Positions 1 through 7,696 of a DNA stretch of 28,923 nucleotides are shown piece by piece (the stretch's first letter is position 1; every line of letters begins with the position of its first letter). Source of the stretch: a virus. The position numbers were made by a program, and so were the translations under genes. The notes under the pieces were generated by a model. That model was not told the DNA's origin and did no database searches. It saw nothing but the letters and a program-made list of their open reading frames with translations. The stretch spans positions 1-28,923 of IMG/VR virus record IMGVR_UViG_3300046167_000036, one strand, 5' to 3'.

Positions 1-2
1 AC

Positions 3-1502
3 CCCGACCTCAGTGACCGAGATTGGCGTTTAGTAGCACAAGATGAAACCTTCCCACGCAATTGTGTTGGTAAGCATCGTCTTGAGGCGTGGGGACATAG
101 GTTAAAGTGTTACAAAGGTGATTACGATGGCGGTTGGTCAGAGTGGTCATCTGAAATGCAGTATTACTGCGAACAGGATGTGGAGGTCACTGATAGGCTG
201 TGGAAGCTCATCGAGTCTAAAGGCACTTCTCCTATGGCTACCGAACTTGAACATCAGGTCAAGTGGGTGATTGCAGAACAGGAGCGTTGTGGTTTTCCTT
301 TTAACGAGGAAGCTGCATTAAGCCTAAAGCTTACACTAGATAAGCGTAGAGCTGAACTCGAAGCAGAACTACAGGACGCATTCCCTCCTTGGGAAGAGGA
401 GCTTGGTCTCTTTACACCCAAGGTAAACAACAAGGCTCGAGGTTACGTCAAAGGCGTATCCTTTATGAAAACCAAGACCGTCGTGTTTAACGCAGGGTCT
501 CGGATGCACATCGAGTCTAGGCTCAAGGCTATCCACGGTTGGAAGCCAAAAGAGTTTACTGAGGATGGTAGGGCAAAGGTAGATGAAAAAGTATTGTCTA
601 GCTTGCCATACCCTGAAGCTAAACTACTAAGCGAATACCTGATGATCCAAAAACGTATCGGACAAATATCTGACGGGGCTAATGGTTGGCTCAAGAAGGT
701 CAAGGACGGACGTATACATGGTCAGGTAATAACTAATGGGGCAGTGACAGGCCGTGCGACGCACAGGTCTCCCAACACTGCTCAGACACCAAGTGTCTAT
801 GCCCCTTATGGTAAAGAGTGTCGCTCTTGCTGGACTGCATCGAAAGGCCGTGTGTTGATCGGTGCTGATGTTTCTGGCCTCGAGCTTCGTATGCTTGCCA
901 ATAAAATGTGGCAGTACGACAAAGGTGCTTACGCCAAGGAGGTTGTTGATGGGGATGTCCACACGACAAACCAAACTGCCGCTGGCTTGCCGACTAGAAA
1001 TGATGCGAAGACGTTTATCTACGCATTTCTCTACGGTGCTGGCGACGCTAAGATTGGTTCCATTATCGGTAAGGGTGCATCTGCTGGAAAGCAAATTAAG
1101 AAAGCATTCTTCGAGAAAGTCCCAGCACTCAAACAGCTTGTTCAGTCTGTTAAAAAGGAAGCTGAAAAGAACGGTTACCTAATAGGATTGGACGGCAGAC
1201 AGCTCCATATACGAGCTGTATTCGCTTCCCTCAACACAAGCCTACAATCGGACGGTAGTCTGGTCTGTAAGCAGTGGCTCGTAGAGGTAGACAAAGAACT
1301 ACGCTCTAGAGGGTGGCAAGATAAATGCCAGCAAGTTGCATGGATTCATGATGAGCTGCAATTCGACTGTGATCCTGATATCGCAGAGGAGTGCGGCAAG
1401 CTAATCGTGGATTGTATTGCTCGAGCTGGTGACCACTTCAATGTCAAAGTACCACTCACTGGTGAATATAACATCGGCGCAAACTGGGCTGAGACACATT
1501 AG
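3..1502 (+). CDS. T7-like DNA polymerase (gp5-like), 5' truncated
   Basis: Family A replicative DNA polymerase with 3'-5' exonuclease. The frame is open from the first base of the window, so the gene begins upstream; translation from base 3 gives about 51 more residues than the first internal ATG at 156. These include a WSEW segment and YCEQDVEVT, which match the end of the T7 gp5 exonuclease domain (ExoIII). Polymerase motif A is seen as GADVSGLELR, motif B as RNDAKTFIYAFLYGAG with the Tyr found in T7-type enzymes, and motif C as WIHDELQ with the catalytic Asp. The C-terminus (GANWAETH) matches the gp5 end (GPNWAICH). About 499 residues are present of an expected ~650-700. The next gene starts 8 bases later behind AGGAGA. 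The missing N-terminal exonuclease motifs lie outside the window. Confidence 0.97.
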   Translation, partial: PDLSDRDWRLVAQDETFPRNCVGKHRLEAWGHRLKCYKGDYDGGWSEWSSEMQYYCEQDVEVTDRLWKLIESKGTSPMATELEHQVKWVIAEQERCGFPFNEEAALSLKLTLDKRRAELEAELQDAFPPWEEELGLFTPKVNNKARGYVKGVSFMKTKTVVFNAGSRMHIESRLKAIHGWKPKEFTEDGRAKVDEKVLSSLPYPEAKLLSEYLMIQKRIGQISDGANGWLKKVKDGRIHGQVITNGAVTGRATHRSPNTAQTPSVYAPYGKECRSCWTASKGRVLIGADVSGLELRMLANKMWQYDKGAYAKEVVDGDVHTTNQTAAGLPTRNDAKTFIYAFLYGAGDAKIGSIIGKGASAGKQIKKAFFEKVPALKQLVQSVKKEAEKNGYLIGLDGRQLHIRAVFASLNTSLQSDGSLVCKQWLVEVDKELRSRGWQDKCQQVAWIHDELQFDCDPDIAEECGKLIVDCIARAGDHFNVKVPLTGEYNIGANWAETH

Positions 1503-1510
1503 GAGAACGC

Positions 1511-2242
1511 ATGGCTAAGAACACGCTCCTCGTTGACGGGGATATCGTGGCCTTTCAAGCAGCAGTTTCTCTGGAACACCCTACTAAGTACGATGAAGAC
1601 ACTTGGATACTCTGGGCGTCTGAATCCGACACAAAAGCAAAATTCGATGACATGATGCAAACCTTGACCGAAAAGTCTAGGGCTGCTGATGTCATCGTAG
1701 CTTTTACTGATAAGGTGAACTTCCGTAAAGAACTCTGCGATACTTATAAGGCCAACCGAGCAAAGACACGTAAGCCTATGCTTCTGTCTCTACTCAAAGA
1801 CTACTGCACTACCAGATACCGGACTCTAATATACCCTCGCCTCGAGGCTGATGATGTCCTTGGTATCTGTGGAACATACGAGCCTCTTTTTAAAGAGCCA
1901 ATCATCTGGAGCATCGATAAAGACCTGATGCAAATCCCTGGGCTTCACCTAGTGGATGATGAGATCGTCGAAGTAACGCCTGAACAGGCTGATTACTTTT
2001 TCCTAAAACAAGTCCTCACTGGTGACCAAGCCGATAACTATGCTGGATGCAAAGGGATCGGGGAGAAGAGAGCTACTGCTATTCTTGATGAAGACCCCAC
2101 TTGGGGTGCTGTCGTTAAGACCTATGAAAAAGCAGGGCTAACCGAAGAGGACGCTATTTCCCAAGCTAGACTTGCCCGTATCCTGCGACACGGCGAGTAC
2201 GACATGGAGAATGGTAAAGTAAACCTTTGGAGTCCTAATTGA
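1511..2242 (+). CDS. gp6-like 5'-3' exonuclease (FEN/PIN family)
   Basis: A flap-endonuclease-family exonuclease like T7 gp6, which removes RNA primers and degrades host DNA to feed phage synthesis. Visible hallmarks are the N-terminal metal-binding LLVDGDIVAFQAA, the mid-protein RLEADDVLG and SIDKDLMQIPG acidic motifs, and the helix-hairpin-helix-like LTGDQADNYAGCKGIGEKRA, where conserved Asp residues bind metal and the loop binds DNA. At 243 aa it is somewhat shorter than T7 gp6 (300 aa). The ATG follows AGGAGA with good spacing. Its stop overlaps the next start by one base (TGATG at 2240-2244), so the next gene is probably translationally coupled. Confidence 0.95.
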   Translation: MAKNTLLVDGDIVAFQAAVSLEHPTKYDEDTWILWASESDTKAKFDDMMQTLTEKSRAADVIVAFTDKVNFRKELCDTYKANRAKTRKPMLLSLLKDYCTTRYRTLIYPRLEADDVLGICGTYEPLFKEPIIWSIDKDLMQIPGLHLVDDEIVEVTPEQADYFFLKQVLTGDQADNYAGCKGIGEKRATAILDEDPTWGAVVKTYEKAGLTEEDAISQARLARILRHGEYDMENGKVNLWSPN

Positions 2243-2505
2243 TGCCGAGAGATCAATCAGATGAGTTGTTAACCAACGTCAATCACCCTACCCATTACAC
2301 TTCAGGTAAAATCGAAACATGGACTTACATAGTGGATGTGGTTGGCGAGTATGAGTCAATTTCAGTCGCTCATGCACAAGTCCTAAAGTACCTAGGATCA
2401 CGCCTTTGGAATAAGAACAATCCACTCGAAGATGCCATGAAAGCCAGATGGTATTTAGATGAGATGATAAAGCTTATGGAAAAAACAAAGGGGGTTAATT
2501 GGTGA
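2242..2505 (+). CDS. DUF3310 family protein
   Basis: An 87-aa protein with the DUF3310 pattern: VNHPTHYTSGKIE near the N-terminus, then VLKYLGSRLWNKNNPLEDAMKARWYLDEM. In T7 this domain occurs within gp1.7, which has nucleotide kinase activity, and stand-alone phage copies are often labelled 'nucleotide kinase'. No P-loop is visible here, so I do not assign a reaction. The ATG at 2242 shares a base with the exonuclease stop and has GGAG about 10 bases upstream; a TTG at 2239 is possible but less likely. Its stop again overlaps the following ATG by one base. The neighbours (exonuclease, MazG-like, nrdJ) suggest a role in nucleotide supply. Confidence 0.8.
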   Translation: MPRDQSDELLTNVNHPTHYTSGKIETWTYIVDVVGEYESISVAHAQVLKYLGSRLWNKNNPLEDAMKARWYLDEMIKLMEKTKGVNW

Positions 2506-2891
2506 TGAAGGATCGTACAAGAGAATCCTATGTCGCAGAGTTCCACACGGCAATGGGTATGGAACGACACGCCCGACTTAATGTAGAACTGCTTCAGCTT
2601 AGGATGTCTCTCATTCAAGAAGAGATGCTCGAGCTGAAAGAAGCAGTCGATCATGCCTGTAGTTTACTTTGGTATCACAAGGCTGTCCCTGCTTCAGATG
2701 TTGCACATATCCTAAAAGAGCTTGCTGATTGTCAGTACGTTATTTCAGGGTTTGCTGATGCCTTTGGCTTACAGATGCAACCAGCCTTTGTTCGTGTACA
2801 TGAAAGTAATATGTCCAAGCTAGTAGACGGGAAACCAGTCAAGCGAGAGGACGGCAAAGTCCTCAAAGGCAAAAACTACACACCCCCCTAA
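2505..2891 (+). CDS. MazG-like nucleotide pyrophosphohydrolase
   Basis: A 128-aa all-alpha NTP pyrophosphohydrolase of the PRA-PH/MazG superfamily. The metal-binding EExxE arrangement is seen in SLIQEEMLELKEAV, followed by ILKELADCQYVISGFADAFGL, where ExxD-type acidic residues complete the site. The C-terminal SNMSKLVDGKPVKREDGKVL with KGKNYTPP is the usual tail of phage members. Such enzymes hydrolyse (d)NTPs or alarmone-like nucleotides; the substrate here is not predictable. The ATG at 2505 overlaps the previous stop (TGATG) with AGGGGG 10 bases upstream; a GTG at 2502 is an alternative. It sits between DUF3310 and the ribonucleotide reductase in a nucleotide-metabolism block. Confidence 0.87.
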   Translation: MKDRTRESYVAEFHTAMGMERHARLNVELLQLRMSLIQEEMLELKEAVDHACSLLWYHKAVPASDVAHILKELADCQYVISGFADAFGLQMQPAFVRVHESNMSKLVDGKPVKREDGKVLKGKNYTPP

Positions 2892-2915
2892 CCTATTAGA
2901 CTTGGTATAATAAAC

Positions 2916-4602
2916 ATGGCTTTTAAATCAAATAACAACCCGATGTTCCGCTCTAAATTTAGTGAGGACATCTTCAAATTCAAATACGCCCACGACGGAT
3001 GTGAAACGTGGGCAGACCTTTCCAGAACACTCGTTGAGGATGTATGTAGTGACCATATGACTAAGGAAGACCGTAGTCAGCTTCAGAAATACATCACAGA
3101 ACTCAAGTTTATTCCTGGGGGTCGATACCTTTATTATGCTGGTCGTCCTAATAAATTCTTCAACAACTGCTATCTCTTAAAAGCTGAAGAAGATAGCCGT
3201 GAAGACTGGGCTAACCTTAGTTGGAAATCCGAGAGCTGTCTGATGACAGGTGGTGGAATTGGTGTTGATTACAGCATCTACCGTCCTGCCGGATCAACCA
3301 TTAGCCGGACTGGTGGAGAAGCATCTGGTGCTATCCCTAAGATGAACATGATCAATGAGATTGGTCGGAGGGTCATGCAAGGCGGTAGTCGTAGATCAGC
3401 CATCTATGCTTCATTAAATTGGAAGCATGGTGATATCGAAGATTTCTTGAAAGCTAAAGACTGGCAATCAATGCCGGTTGGAAGCACTGGTAAAACCCTG
3501 TGGGATATTAAGCAAGAAGACTTCAACTTTCCAGCTCCCTTAGATATGACAAACATTAGTGTGAACTACGACACTGAATGGCTGCTCAATTACTGGAAAA
3601 CAGGTGATGTCGGAAGCGTATTCAAGCAGAATGTAAAACAAGCCATGCAGTCAGCAGAGCCAGGGTTTAGCTTTAATTTCTTTGATAAAGAGAATGAAAC
3701 CCTTCGTAATGCTTGTACTGAGGTTACCAGCGCAGATGATAGTGACGTTTGCAATCTAGGAAGTATTAACCTAGGTCGTGTTGATGATATCGAAGAGTTT
3801 AGAGATATTGTTGATCTAGCAACCAAGTTCCTCATTTGCGGCACTATGAAAGCCCAGCTCCCATATAGAGCTGTTTATGAAACTCGTGAGAAGAACCGTC
3901 GCCTAGGGCTTGGCCTTATGGGGATGCATGAATGGTTAGTGAAGAAAGGGTCTCGCTATGAGGTTACCCCCTGAGCTTCACCAATGGCTGGCAATTTATA
4001 AAGGTCAGTCTGACACCACTAGCCGCAGTTTTGCTGATCTTCATAGTGTCTCCCGTCCTGTTGCTAACAGGGCGATTGCCCCTACAGGTTCTATTGGCAT
4101 TCTGGCTGGCACTAGTACTGGCCTTGAGCCTATTTTTGCTGTGGCTTACAAGCGTCGTTATCTAAAAGGCGGCAACCGCTGGCACTACCAGTATGTCGTG
4201 GATTCAGCAGCACAAGAGCTGATCGATATGTATGCAGCCTAACCCAGATAAGATCGAGTCTGCACTCGACCTCGCTGAAGATTATGAGCGTCGAATGAAA
4301 TTTCAGGCCTGATGTTCAAGACTACGTGGATATGTCTATTAGCTCAACAATCAACCTTCCCTCATGGGGAAGTGACTTTAAATAATGAGGACACAGTAGA
4401 TGATTTCGCTAGCACTCTGGCATCCTATGCCCACAGGCTCAGAGGCTTTACGTGCTACCCAGACGGAAGTCGGGGTGGTCAACCGTTGGTATCAGTACCT
4501 TATAAAGAAGCTGTCGATAAGCTCGGCACGGAATTTGAGGAACACGTAGAAACACACGACATCTGTGACATTAGTGGCACAGGAGGCTCATGTGGCATCT
4601 AG
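2916..4602 (+). CDS. nrdJ: Class II (B12-dependent) ribonucleotide reductase, interrupted by four frameshifts
   Basis: An adenosylcobalamin-dependent reductase making deoxynucleotides for phage DNA. Fragment 1 (2916-3974) carries FIPGGRYLYYAGRPN, NNCYLL (Cys85), CLMTGGGIGVDYS, and the radical loop NACTE with DVCNLGSINL (Cys267, Glu269, Cys279). The protein continues in three other frames: ELHQWLAIYKG...APTGSIGILAGTSTGLEP (3972-4240), NPDKIESALDLAEDYERR (4241-4310), DVQDYVDMSISSTINLPSWG (4311-4380) and NNEDTVDDF to a Cys-containing tail, CDISGTGGSCGI (4381-4602). Removing one base at each of 3967-3971 (C5), about 4238-4240, about 4308-4310 and 4380-4382 (AAA) restores about 560 aa of continuous reductase. 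No clear Shine-Dalgarno precedes the ATG. Insertion sequencing errors are the simplest reading; real decay or recoding is not excluded. Confidence 0.9.
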
Positions 4603-4783
4603 TAAACTACCAGTAATTGATGAACATCTTCTCGACTATCTGGAGAGGATGTTCCCTGATCGCTGTCCTAATATAGATAATGAAGCTAAGGAAGTCTGGT
4701 TTAAATCAGGTGCTGCCTCGGTAGCTCGGCATCTAAGGGCAGTTTATGAACAACAAAATGAAAATATATTGGAGAATTATTGA
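4592..4783 (+). CDS. Small conserved phage protein of unknown function
   Basis: A 63-aa protein whose best start is the GTG at 4592, because AGGAGG (4581-4586) lies five bases upstream; an earlier in-frame GTG at 4565 lacks such a site. It overlaps the end of nrdJ by 11 bases. The segment LPVIDEHLLDYLERMFPDRC with a following WFKSGAASVARHL resembles a small protein commonly found just before the head genes of marine T7-like phages, but I know no function for it. It has no signal peptide, membrane segment or catalytic motif. Its stop overlaps the next ATG (TGATG at 4781-4785). Confidence 0.72.
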   Translation: MASSKLPVIDEHLLDYLERMFPDRCPNIDNEAKEVWFKSGAASVARHLRAVYEQQNENILENY

Positions 4784-5016
4784 TGTGTTTTGGATCATCT
4801 AAACCAAAGCCGCCGCCACCTCCTCCACCGCCGCCACCGCCGCCTCCTGTACTGGAGCAAGGTGCGCCGACTGAGGCAACAAGCGCAGACGAAAATCGTA
4901 AGAAACGAATGAAGAGCAAGAAAGCATCTGGAACAAAGCCGTACCAGAGTTCAGCTCTCTCAATCACAGGTTCCTCTGGTTCCTCTGGCAACTCGTCAGG
5001 TGGCGTAGGAGTATAA
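4783..5016 (+). CDS. Polyproline small virion/ejection-protein candidate (gp7.3/gp6.7-like position)
   Basis: A 77-aa protein starting MCFGSSKPK, followed by 13 consecutive prolines (codons 4810-4848), a short linker, a basic patch (NRKKRMKSKKASGTK) and a Ser/Gly-rich C-terminus. It lies immediately upstream of the portal gene, where T7 carries 7.3. T7 gp7.3 also ends with a basic stretch and a Ser/Gly-rich tail, and T7 gp6.7 starts MCFSPK; both are small ejected virion proteins. I infer a similar role from position and composition only. The ATG at 4783 shares a base with the previous stop and has GGAG at 4771-4774. The proline run should stall ribosomes and require EF-P. Confidence 0.75.
   Translation: MCFGSSKPKPPPPPPPPPPPPPVLEQGAPTEATSADENRKKRMKSKKASGTKPYQSSALSITGSSGSSGNSSGGVGV
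4810..4848 (+). repeat. CCN trinucleotide tract encoding 13 prolines
   Basis: Thirteen successive proline codons using CCG, CCA and CCT, giving a pyrimidine-rich + strand and a G-rich complement. The mixed codons suggest selection for the amino acid run rather than recent simple slippage, although such tracts can vary in length. Confidence 0.95.
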
Positions 5017-5020
5017 TATT

Positions 5021-6598
5021 ATGCACAACGGTAAGACCTGTGCAGGACGCTACGAGCAACTTGCCGTTGAGCGTGAAATGTTCCTAAACCGAGCTAGAGA
5101 CTGCTCTGAGGTTACGATACCAACTCTCGTACCTCCGAGTGGTCATAGCTCGGCTACGGAATACAACACGCCATATCAAGGTGTAGGTGCAAGGGGTGTA
5201 AACAACCTCGCATCTAAATTATTGCTCTCACTCCTGCCCCCTAATTCACCCTTCTTCAGACTACAAGTAGACGACCAGACGCTCACAGAGCTGACTGGTG
5301 AAGAAGGAGCGAGGGCAAAAGTAGAAGAAGGATTGAACCAGATTGAGCGTTCCGTGATGACGGAAATTGAAACAACTGGTCTTCGATCCCCTATCTTTGA
5401 AGCCCTAAAACATCTCATTGTAGGCGGTAACGTCCTAGTATATCTCCCAAAAAGTGGAGGGATACGGGTATTCCGCCTAGACAGTTATGTTGTGACTCGA
5501 GACCCCTACGGTAATGTCCTAGAGATTATTACCAAGGAAGAGGTGTCCCCAGCAGTTCTCGAAGAAAAAGAACTTGCAGCCCTTGGTGCTGATCCTGAAG
5601 CTGACATGAAAGCTGAGTATGGTAAAAAGGTTGCCCTTTATACTCATATGTACCTCGATGGTAAAACATGGCGTATGTATCAGGAAATCAAGGGACAGAT
5701 CATCCCAGACTCAGGCGGTAGCTGGCCTATCGATAAATCACCGATGCTAGCTTTGCGTTGGACTCGGATCGATTCAGAGAGCTATGGACGCTCTTATGTC
5801 GATGAGTACCTAGGAGACCTAATTAGTCTTGAAGGCCTGTCTAAGGCCGTCGTAGAGGCAGCAGCAGCGTCTTCTAAAGTACTATTCATGGTTAACCCCA
5901 ACGGCACAACTCGTATGCGTGACATCTCCCAAGCTGAGAATTGCGCTATCGTGGCTGGTAATGCCAATGAGGTTTCTGTTCTACAGACTGAGAAATACGC
6001 TGATATGCGGGTCGCCTATGACACCGTCCGTACCATCACAGAACGCCTGTCCTACGCTTTTCTAATGAATAGTGCAGTGCAACGCTCTGGTGAACGTGTG
6101 ACCGCTGAGGAAGTACGCTTCATGGCAAAGGAACTCGAGGACGCCCTAGGTGGTGTGTATTCTATTCTGAGTCAGGAGTTCCAGCTTCCTTTGGTTAATC
6201 GTTTAATGGATCGGATGACAAAAGCAAAGCGTCTTCCAGCTCTACCTAAAGGAATTGTCCGTCCTGCTATTGTAACAGGTTTGGAAGCTCTAGGCCGTGG
6301 TCATGACTTGAACAAGTACAACGCTTTCCTCACCGCCCTTCAACCTCTTGGGGCTGAGGCCGTAGCTCAATATATGAACGTATCTGATTACATAACACGT
6401 ATTGGAACAGCTCTTGGTATTGATATGGATGGTTTGGTTAAGACTCAAGAAGACATTCAAGCAGAGCAGCAAGCAGCAGCCGAAGCTCAACAAGAAATGA
6501 TGATGAATGAAACGATGGGCAGGATTGCTGAGAAAGCAACCCCAGGTGCAATGAACATAGCCCAACAAGGATTAAATGATGGCAACGGAAACGGTTAA
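5021..6598 (+). CDS. Head-tail connector / portal protein (gp8-like)
   Basis: The 525-aa portal protein forms the dodecameric ring at one capsid vertex through which DNA is packaged and ejected. It follows T7 gp8 (536 aa) throughout: TPYQGVGARGVNNLASKLLL near residue 50, FEALKHLIVGGNVLVYLP, DSYVVTRDPYGNVLEIITKE, ESYGRSYVDEYLGDLISLE, SAVQRSGERVTAEEVRFMA and LEDALGGVYSILSQEFQLPL. The Gln/Ala/Met-rich C-terminus also resembles gp8. AGGAG at 5007-5011 lies nine bases before the ATG. The 3' end overlaps the scaffold gene by about 20 bases, so portal and scaffold are probably coupled. Confidence 0.98.
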   Translation: MHNGKTCAGRYEQLAVEREMFLNRARDCSEVTIPTLVPPSGHSSATEYNTPYQGVGARGVNNLASKLLLSLLPPNSPFFRLQVDDQTLTELTGEEGARAKVEEGLNQIERSVMTEIETTGLRSPIFEALKHLIVGGNVLVYLPKSGGIRVFRLDSYVVTRDPYGNVLEIITKEEVSPAVLEEKELAALGADPEADMKAEYGKKVALYTHMYLDGKTWRMYQEIKGQIIPDSGGSWPIDKSPMLALRWTRIDSESYGRSYVDEYLGDLISLEGLSKAVVEAAAASSKVLFMVNPNGTTRMRDISQAENCAIVAGNANEVSVLQTEKYADMRVAYDTVRTITERLSYAFLMNSAVQRSGERVTAEEVRFMAKELEDALGGVYSILSQEFQLPLVNRLMDRMTKAKRLPALPKGIVRPAIVTGLEALGRGHDLNKYNAFLTALQPLGAEAVAQYMNVSDYITRIGTALGIDMDGLVKTQEDIQAEQQAAAEAQQEMMMNETMGRIAEKATPGAMNIAQQGLNDGNGNG

Positions 6599-7343
6599 TA
6601 TCGAATCCCCAGATCACAACCCATCATTGGAAGAACAGGCTGCGCTTCAAGACGAGGCGCAGTCACCTTCTGATGAGAAGATACTGGGAAAATTTGACTC
6701 ATACGAGGACTTAGAGAAAGCATATGAAGAACTTCAATCTAATTTCACGAAGTCTAGACAGACTGATGTGGGAGAAAGCGAGACTGGAAGTGCGGATTCT
6801 TCTGATGATGAAAGCTCTGAAGAGATCGCTCGTGAGGCTGTACAAGAAGCTGGTCTAGATTTTAACTCACTCAGTGAAGAATACTGGGAGAATGAGGGTC
6901 TTACGGATCAATCTTATGAAACCCTTGAGAAAGCTGGTATTCCGCGAGAAATTGTGGACAGCTTCATCGAAGGACAACAGTCTCTTTTACAAAGCACCAC
7001 AAACGAAGTTTATAACTCCGTCGGTGGTCAAGAAAACTATAACTCTATGGTTGATTGGGCAGCAGATAACTTGTCTGACGGACAGGTTGACGCCTACAAC
7101 CGAGCAGTGAATAGCGGCGACATGGAAGAAACCAAGTTTGCCGTTCAGGGTCTCCGCTCAATGTATGAGGCCAATCAAGGCGTCGAACCAGCACGTAATT
7201 TAGCTGGTCAATCTCGCCCATCTGTCGATGCTTACTCGAGCTTGGCTCAAATGAAAGCAGATATGGCAGACCCAAGATACAGTTCTGACCCAGCGTTCCG
7301 TGATCAGGTCGCATCGAAACTGTCTCGCTCAAACATCATGTAA
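6576..7343 (+). CDS. Capsid assembly scaffolding protein (gp9-like)
   Basis: An acidic, low-complexity 255-aa protein between portal and capsid genes, the invariable place of the T7 gp9 scaffold (307 aa). It has an Asp/Glu/Ser-rich N-terminal half (residues 1-90), the segment ILGKFDSYEDLEKAYEELQS typical of phage scaffolds, and a C-terminal region (SLAQMKADMADPRYSSDPAF, RDQVASKL) like the capsid-binding end of gp9. Scaffolds guide capsid assembly and leave before packaging. Start codons at 6576 and 6579 are both possible; AAGG at 6567-6570 is closer to optimal for the second. It overlaps the portal gene. Confidence 0.92.
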   Translation: MMATETVNIESPDHNPSLEEQAALQDEAQSPSDEKILGKFDSYEDLEKAYEELQSNFTKSRQTDVGESETGSADSSDDESSEEIAREAVQEAGLDFNSLSEEYWENEGLTDQSYETLEKAGIPREIVDSFIEGQQSLLQSTTNEVYNSVGGQENYNSMVDWAADNLSDGQVDAYNRAVNSGDMEETKFAVQGLRSMYEANQGVEPARNLAGQSRPSVDAYSSLAQMKADMADPRYSSDPAFRDQVASKLSRSNIM

Positions 7344-7353
7344 GGATTACTAA

Positions 7354-7578
7354 ATGGCTAGGAATTACGCAGCAGAATACGCTGATTACCATTCCAAGCC
7401 CGAGCAAAAAAAGCGACGGGCAGGACGAAACGCAGCTCGTCGGTTAATGGTTAAGAAAGGTTTGGCTCGAAAAGGTGATGGCAAAGATGTCCACCATCGA
7501 GATAACAACACTCTTAACAACTCAGCTAATAATCTTTCAATAATGTCTCGTAATAAAAACCGAGGCATGAAGACCTAA
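7354..7578 (+). CDS. HNH-like small protein between scaffold and capsid genes
   Basis: A 74-aa, strongly basic protein with an HNH-type core, DGKDVHHRDNNTLNNSANNL followed by SIMSRNKNRG. The two His and the central Asn of an HNH nuclease are present, but the final His position appears to be Asn, so catalysis is uncertain. Stand-alone HNH genes of this size are common between scaffold and capsid genes of marine podophages. It might be a free-standing homing endonuclease or a packaging or DNA-binding accessory. TAAGGA ten bases before the ATG, within the scaffold stop region, is its ribosome site. The Arg/Lys-rich N-terminal half probably binds DNA. Confidence 0.82.
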   Translation: MARNYAAEYADYHSKPEQKKRRAGRNAARRLMVKKGLARKGDGKDVHHRDNNTLNNSANNLSIMSRNKNRGMKT

Positions 7579-7696
7579 AGAACACAGACCATTTGTACTT
7601 TCTGGCTCCCTGCGGGGAACAACCTCGAAGGAAAGGTGGCGAGTAATCTGAGGTTAAACCCTTTTATTTTAACTCGTACAATGAGGTACAACAAAA
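7579..7696 (+). promoter_or_regulatory. Leader of the capsid gene, with weak promoter-like hexamers
   Basis: This 118-base gap is the longest within the late region and precedes the most highly expressed gene. It holds a small hairpin (TCCC-TGCG-GGGA near 7610), an inverted repeat AACCTC (from 7621) / GAGGTT (from 7650), and TTAAAC-17 bases-TACAAT (7654-7682), a poor sigma70-like match. GAGG at 7683-7686 is the likely ribosome site. T7 has its strong phi10 promoter at this place, but no phage RNA-polymerase promoter can be recognised without the consensus for this phage. Confidence 0.3.

Noticed and set aside
862-1182. An open frame on the + strand inside the DNA polymerase gene
   Set aside because: The sequence is a frame-shifted shadow of polymerase motifs A and B; no start site and no recognisable protein.
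1-1502. Intein or intron in the DNA polymerase gene
   Set aside because: Motifs A, B and C follow each other at normal spacing with no inserted domain.
2892-2915. TATAAT at 2906-2911 before nrdJ as a promoter
   Set aside because: No -35 hexamer at the right distance, and it would leave almost no leader before the ATG.
3958-4602. The later nrdJ fragments as separate small genes
   Set aside because: They are consecutive pieces of one reductase in different frames; their starts lack ribosome sites and lie inside conserved domains.
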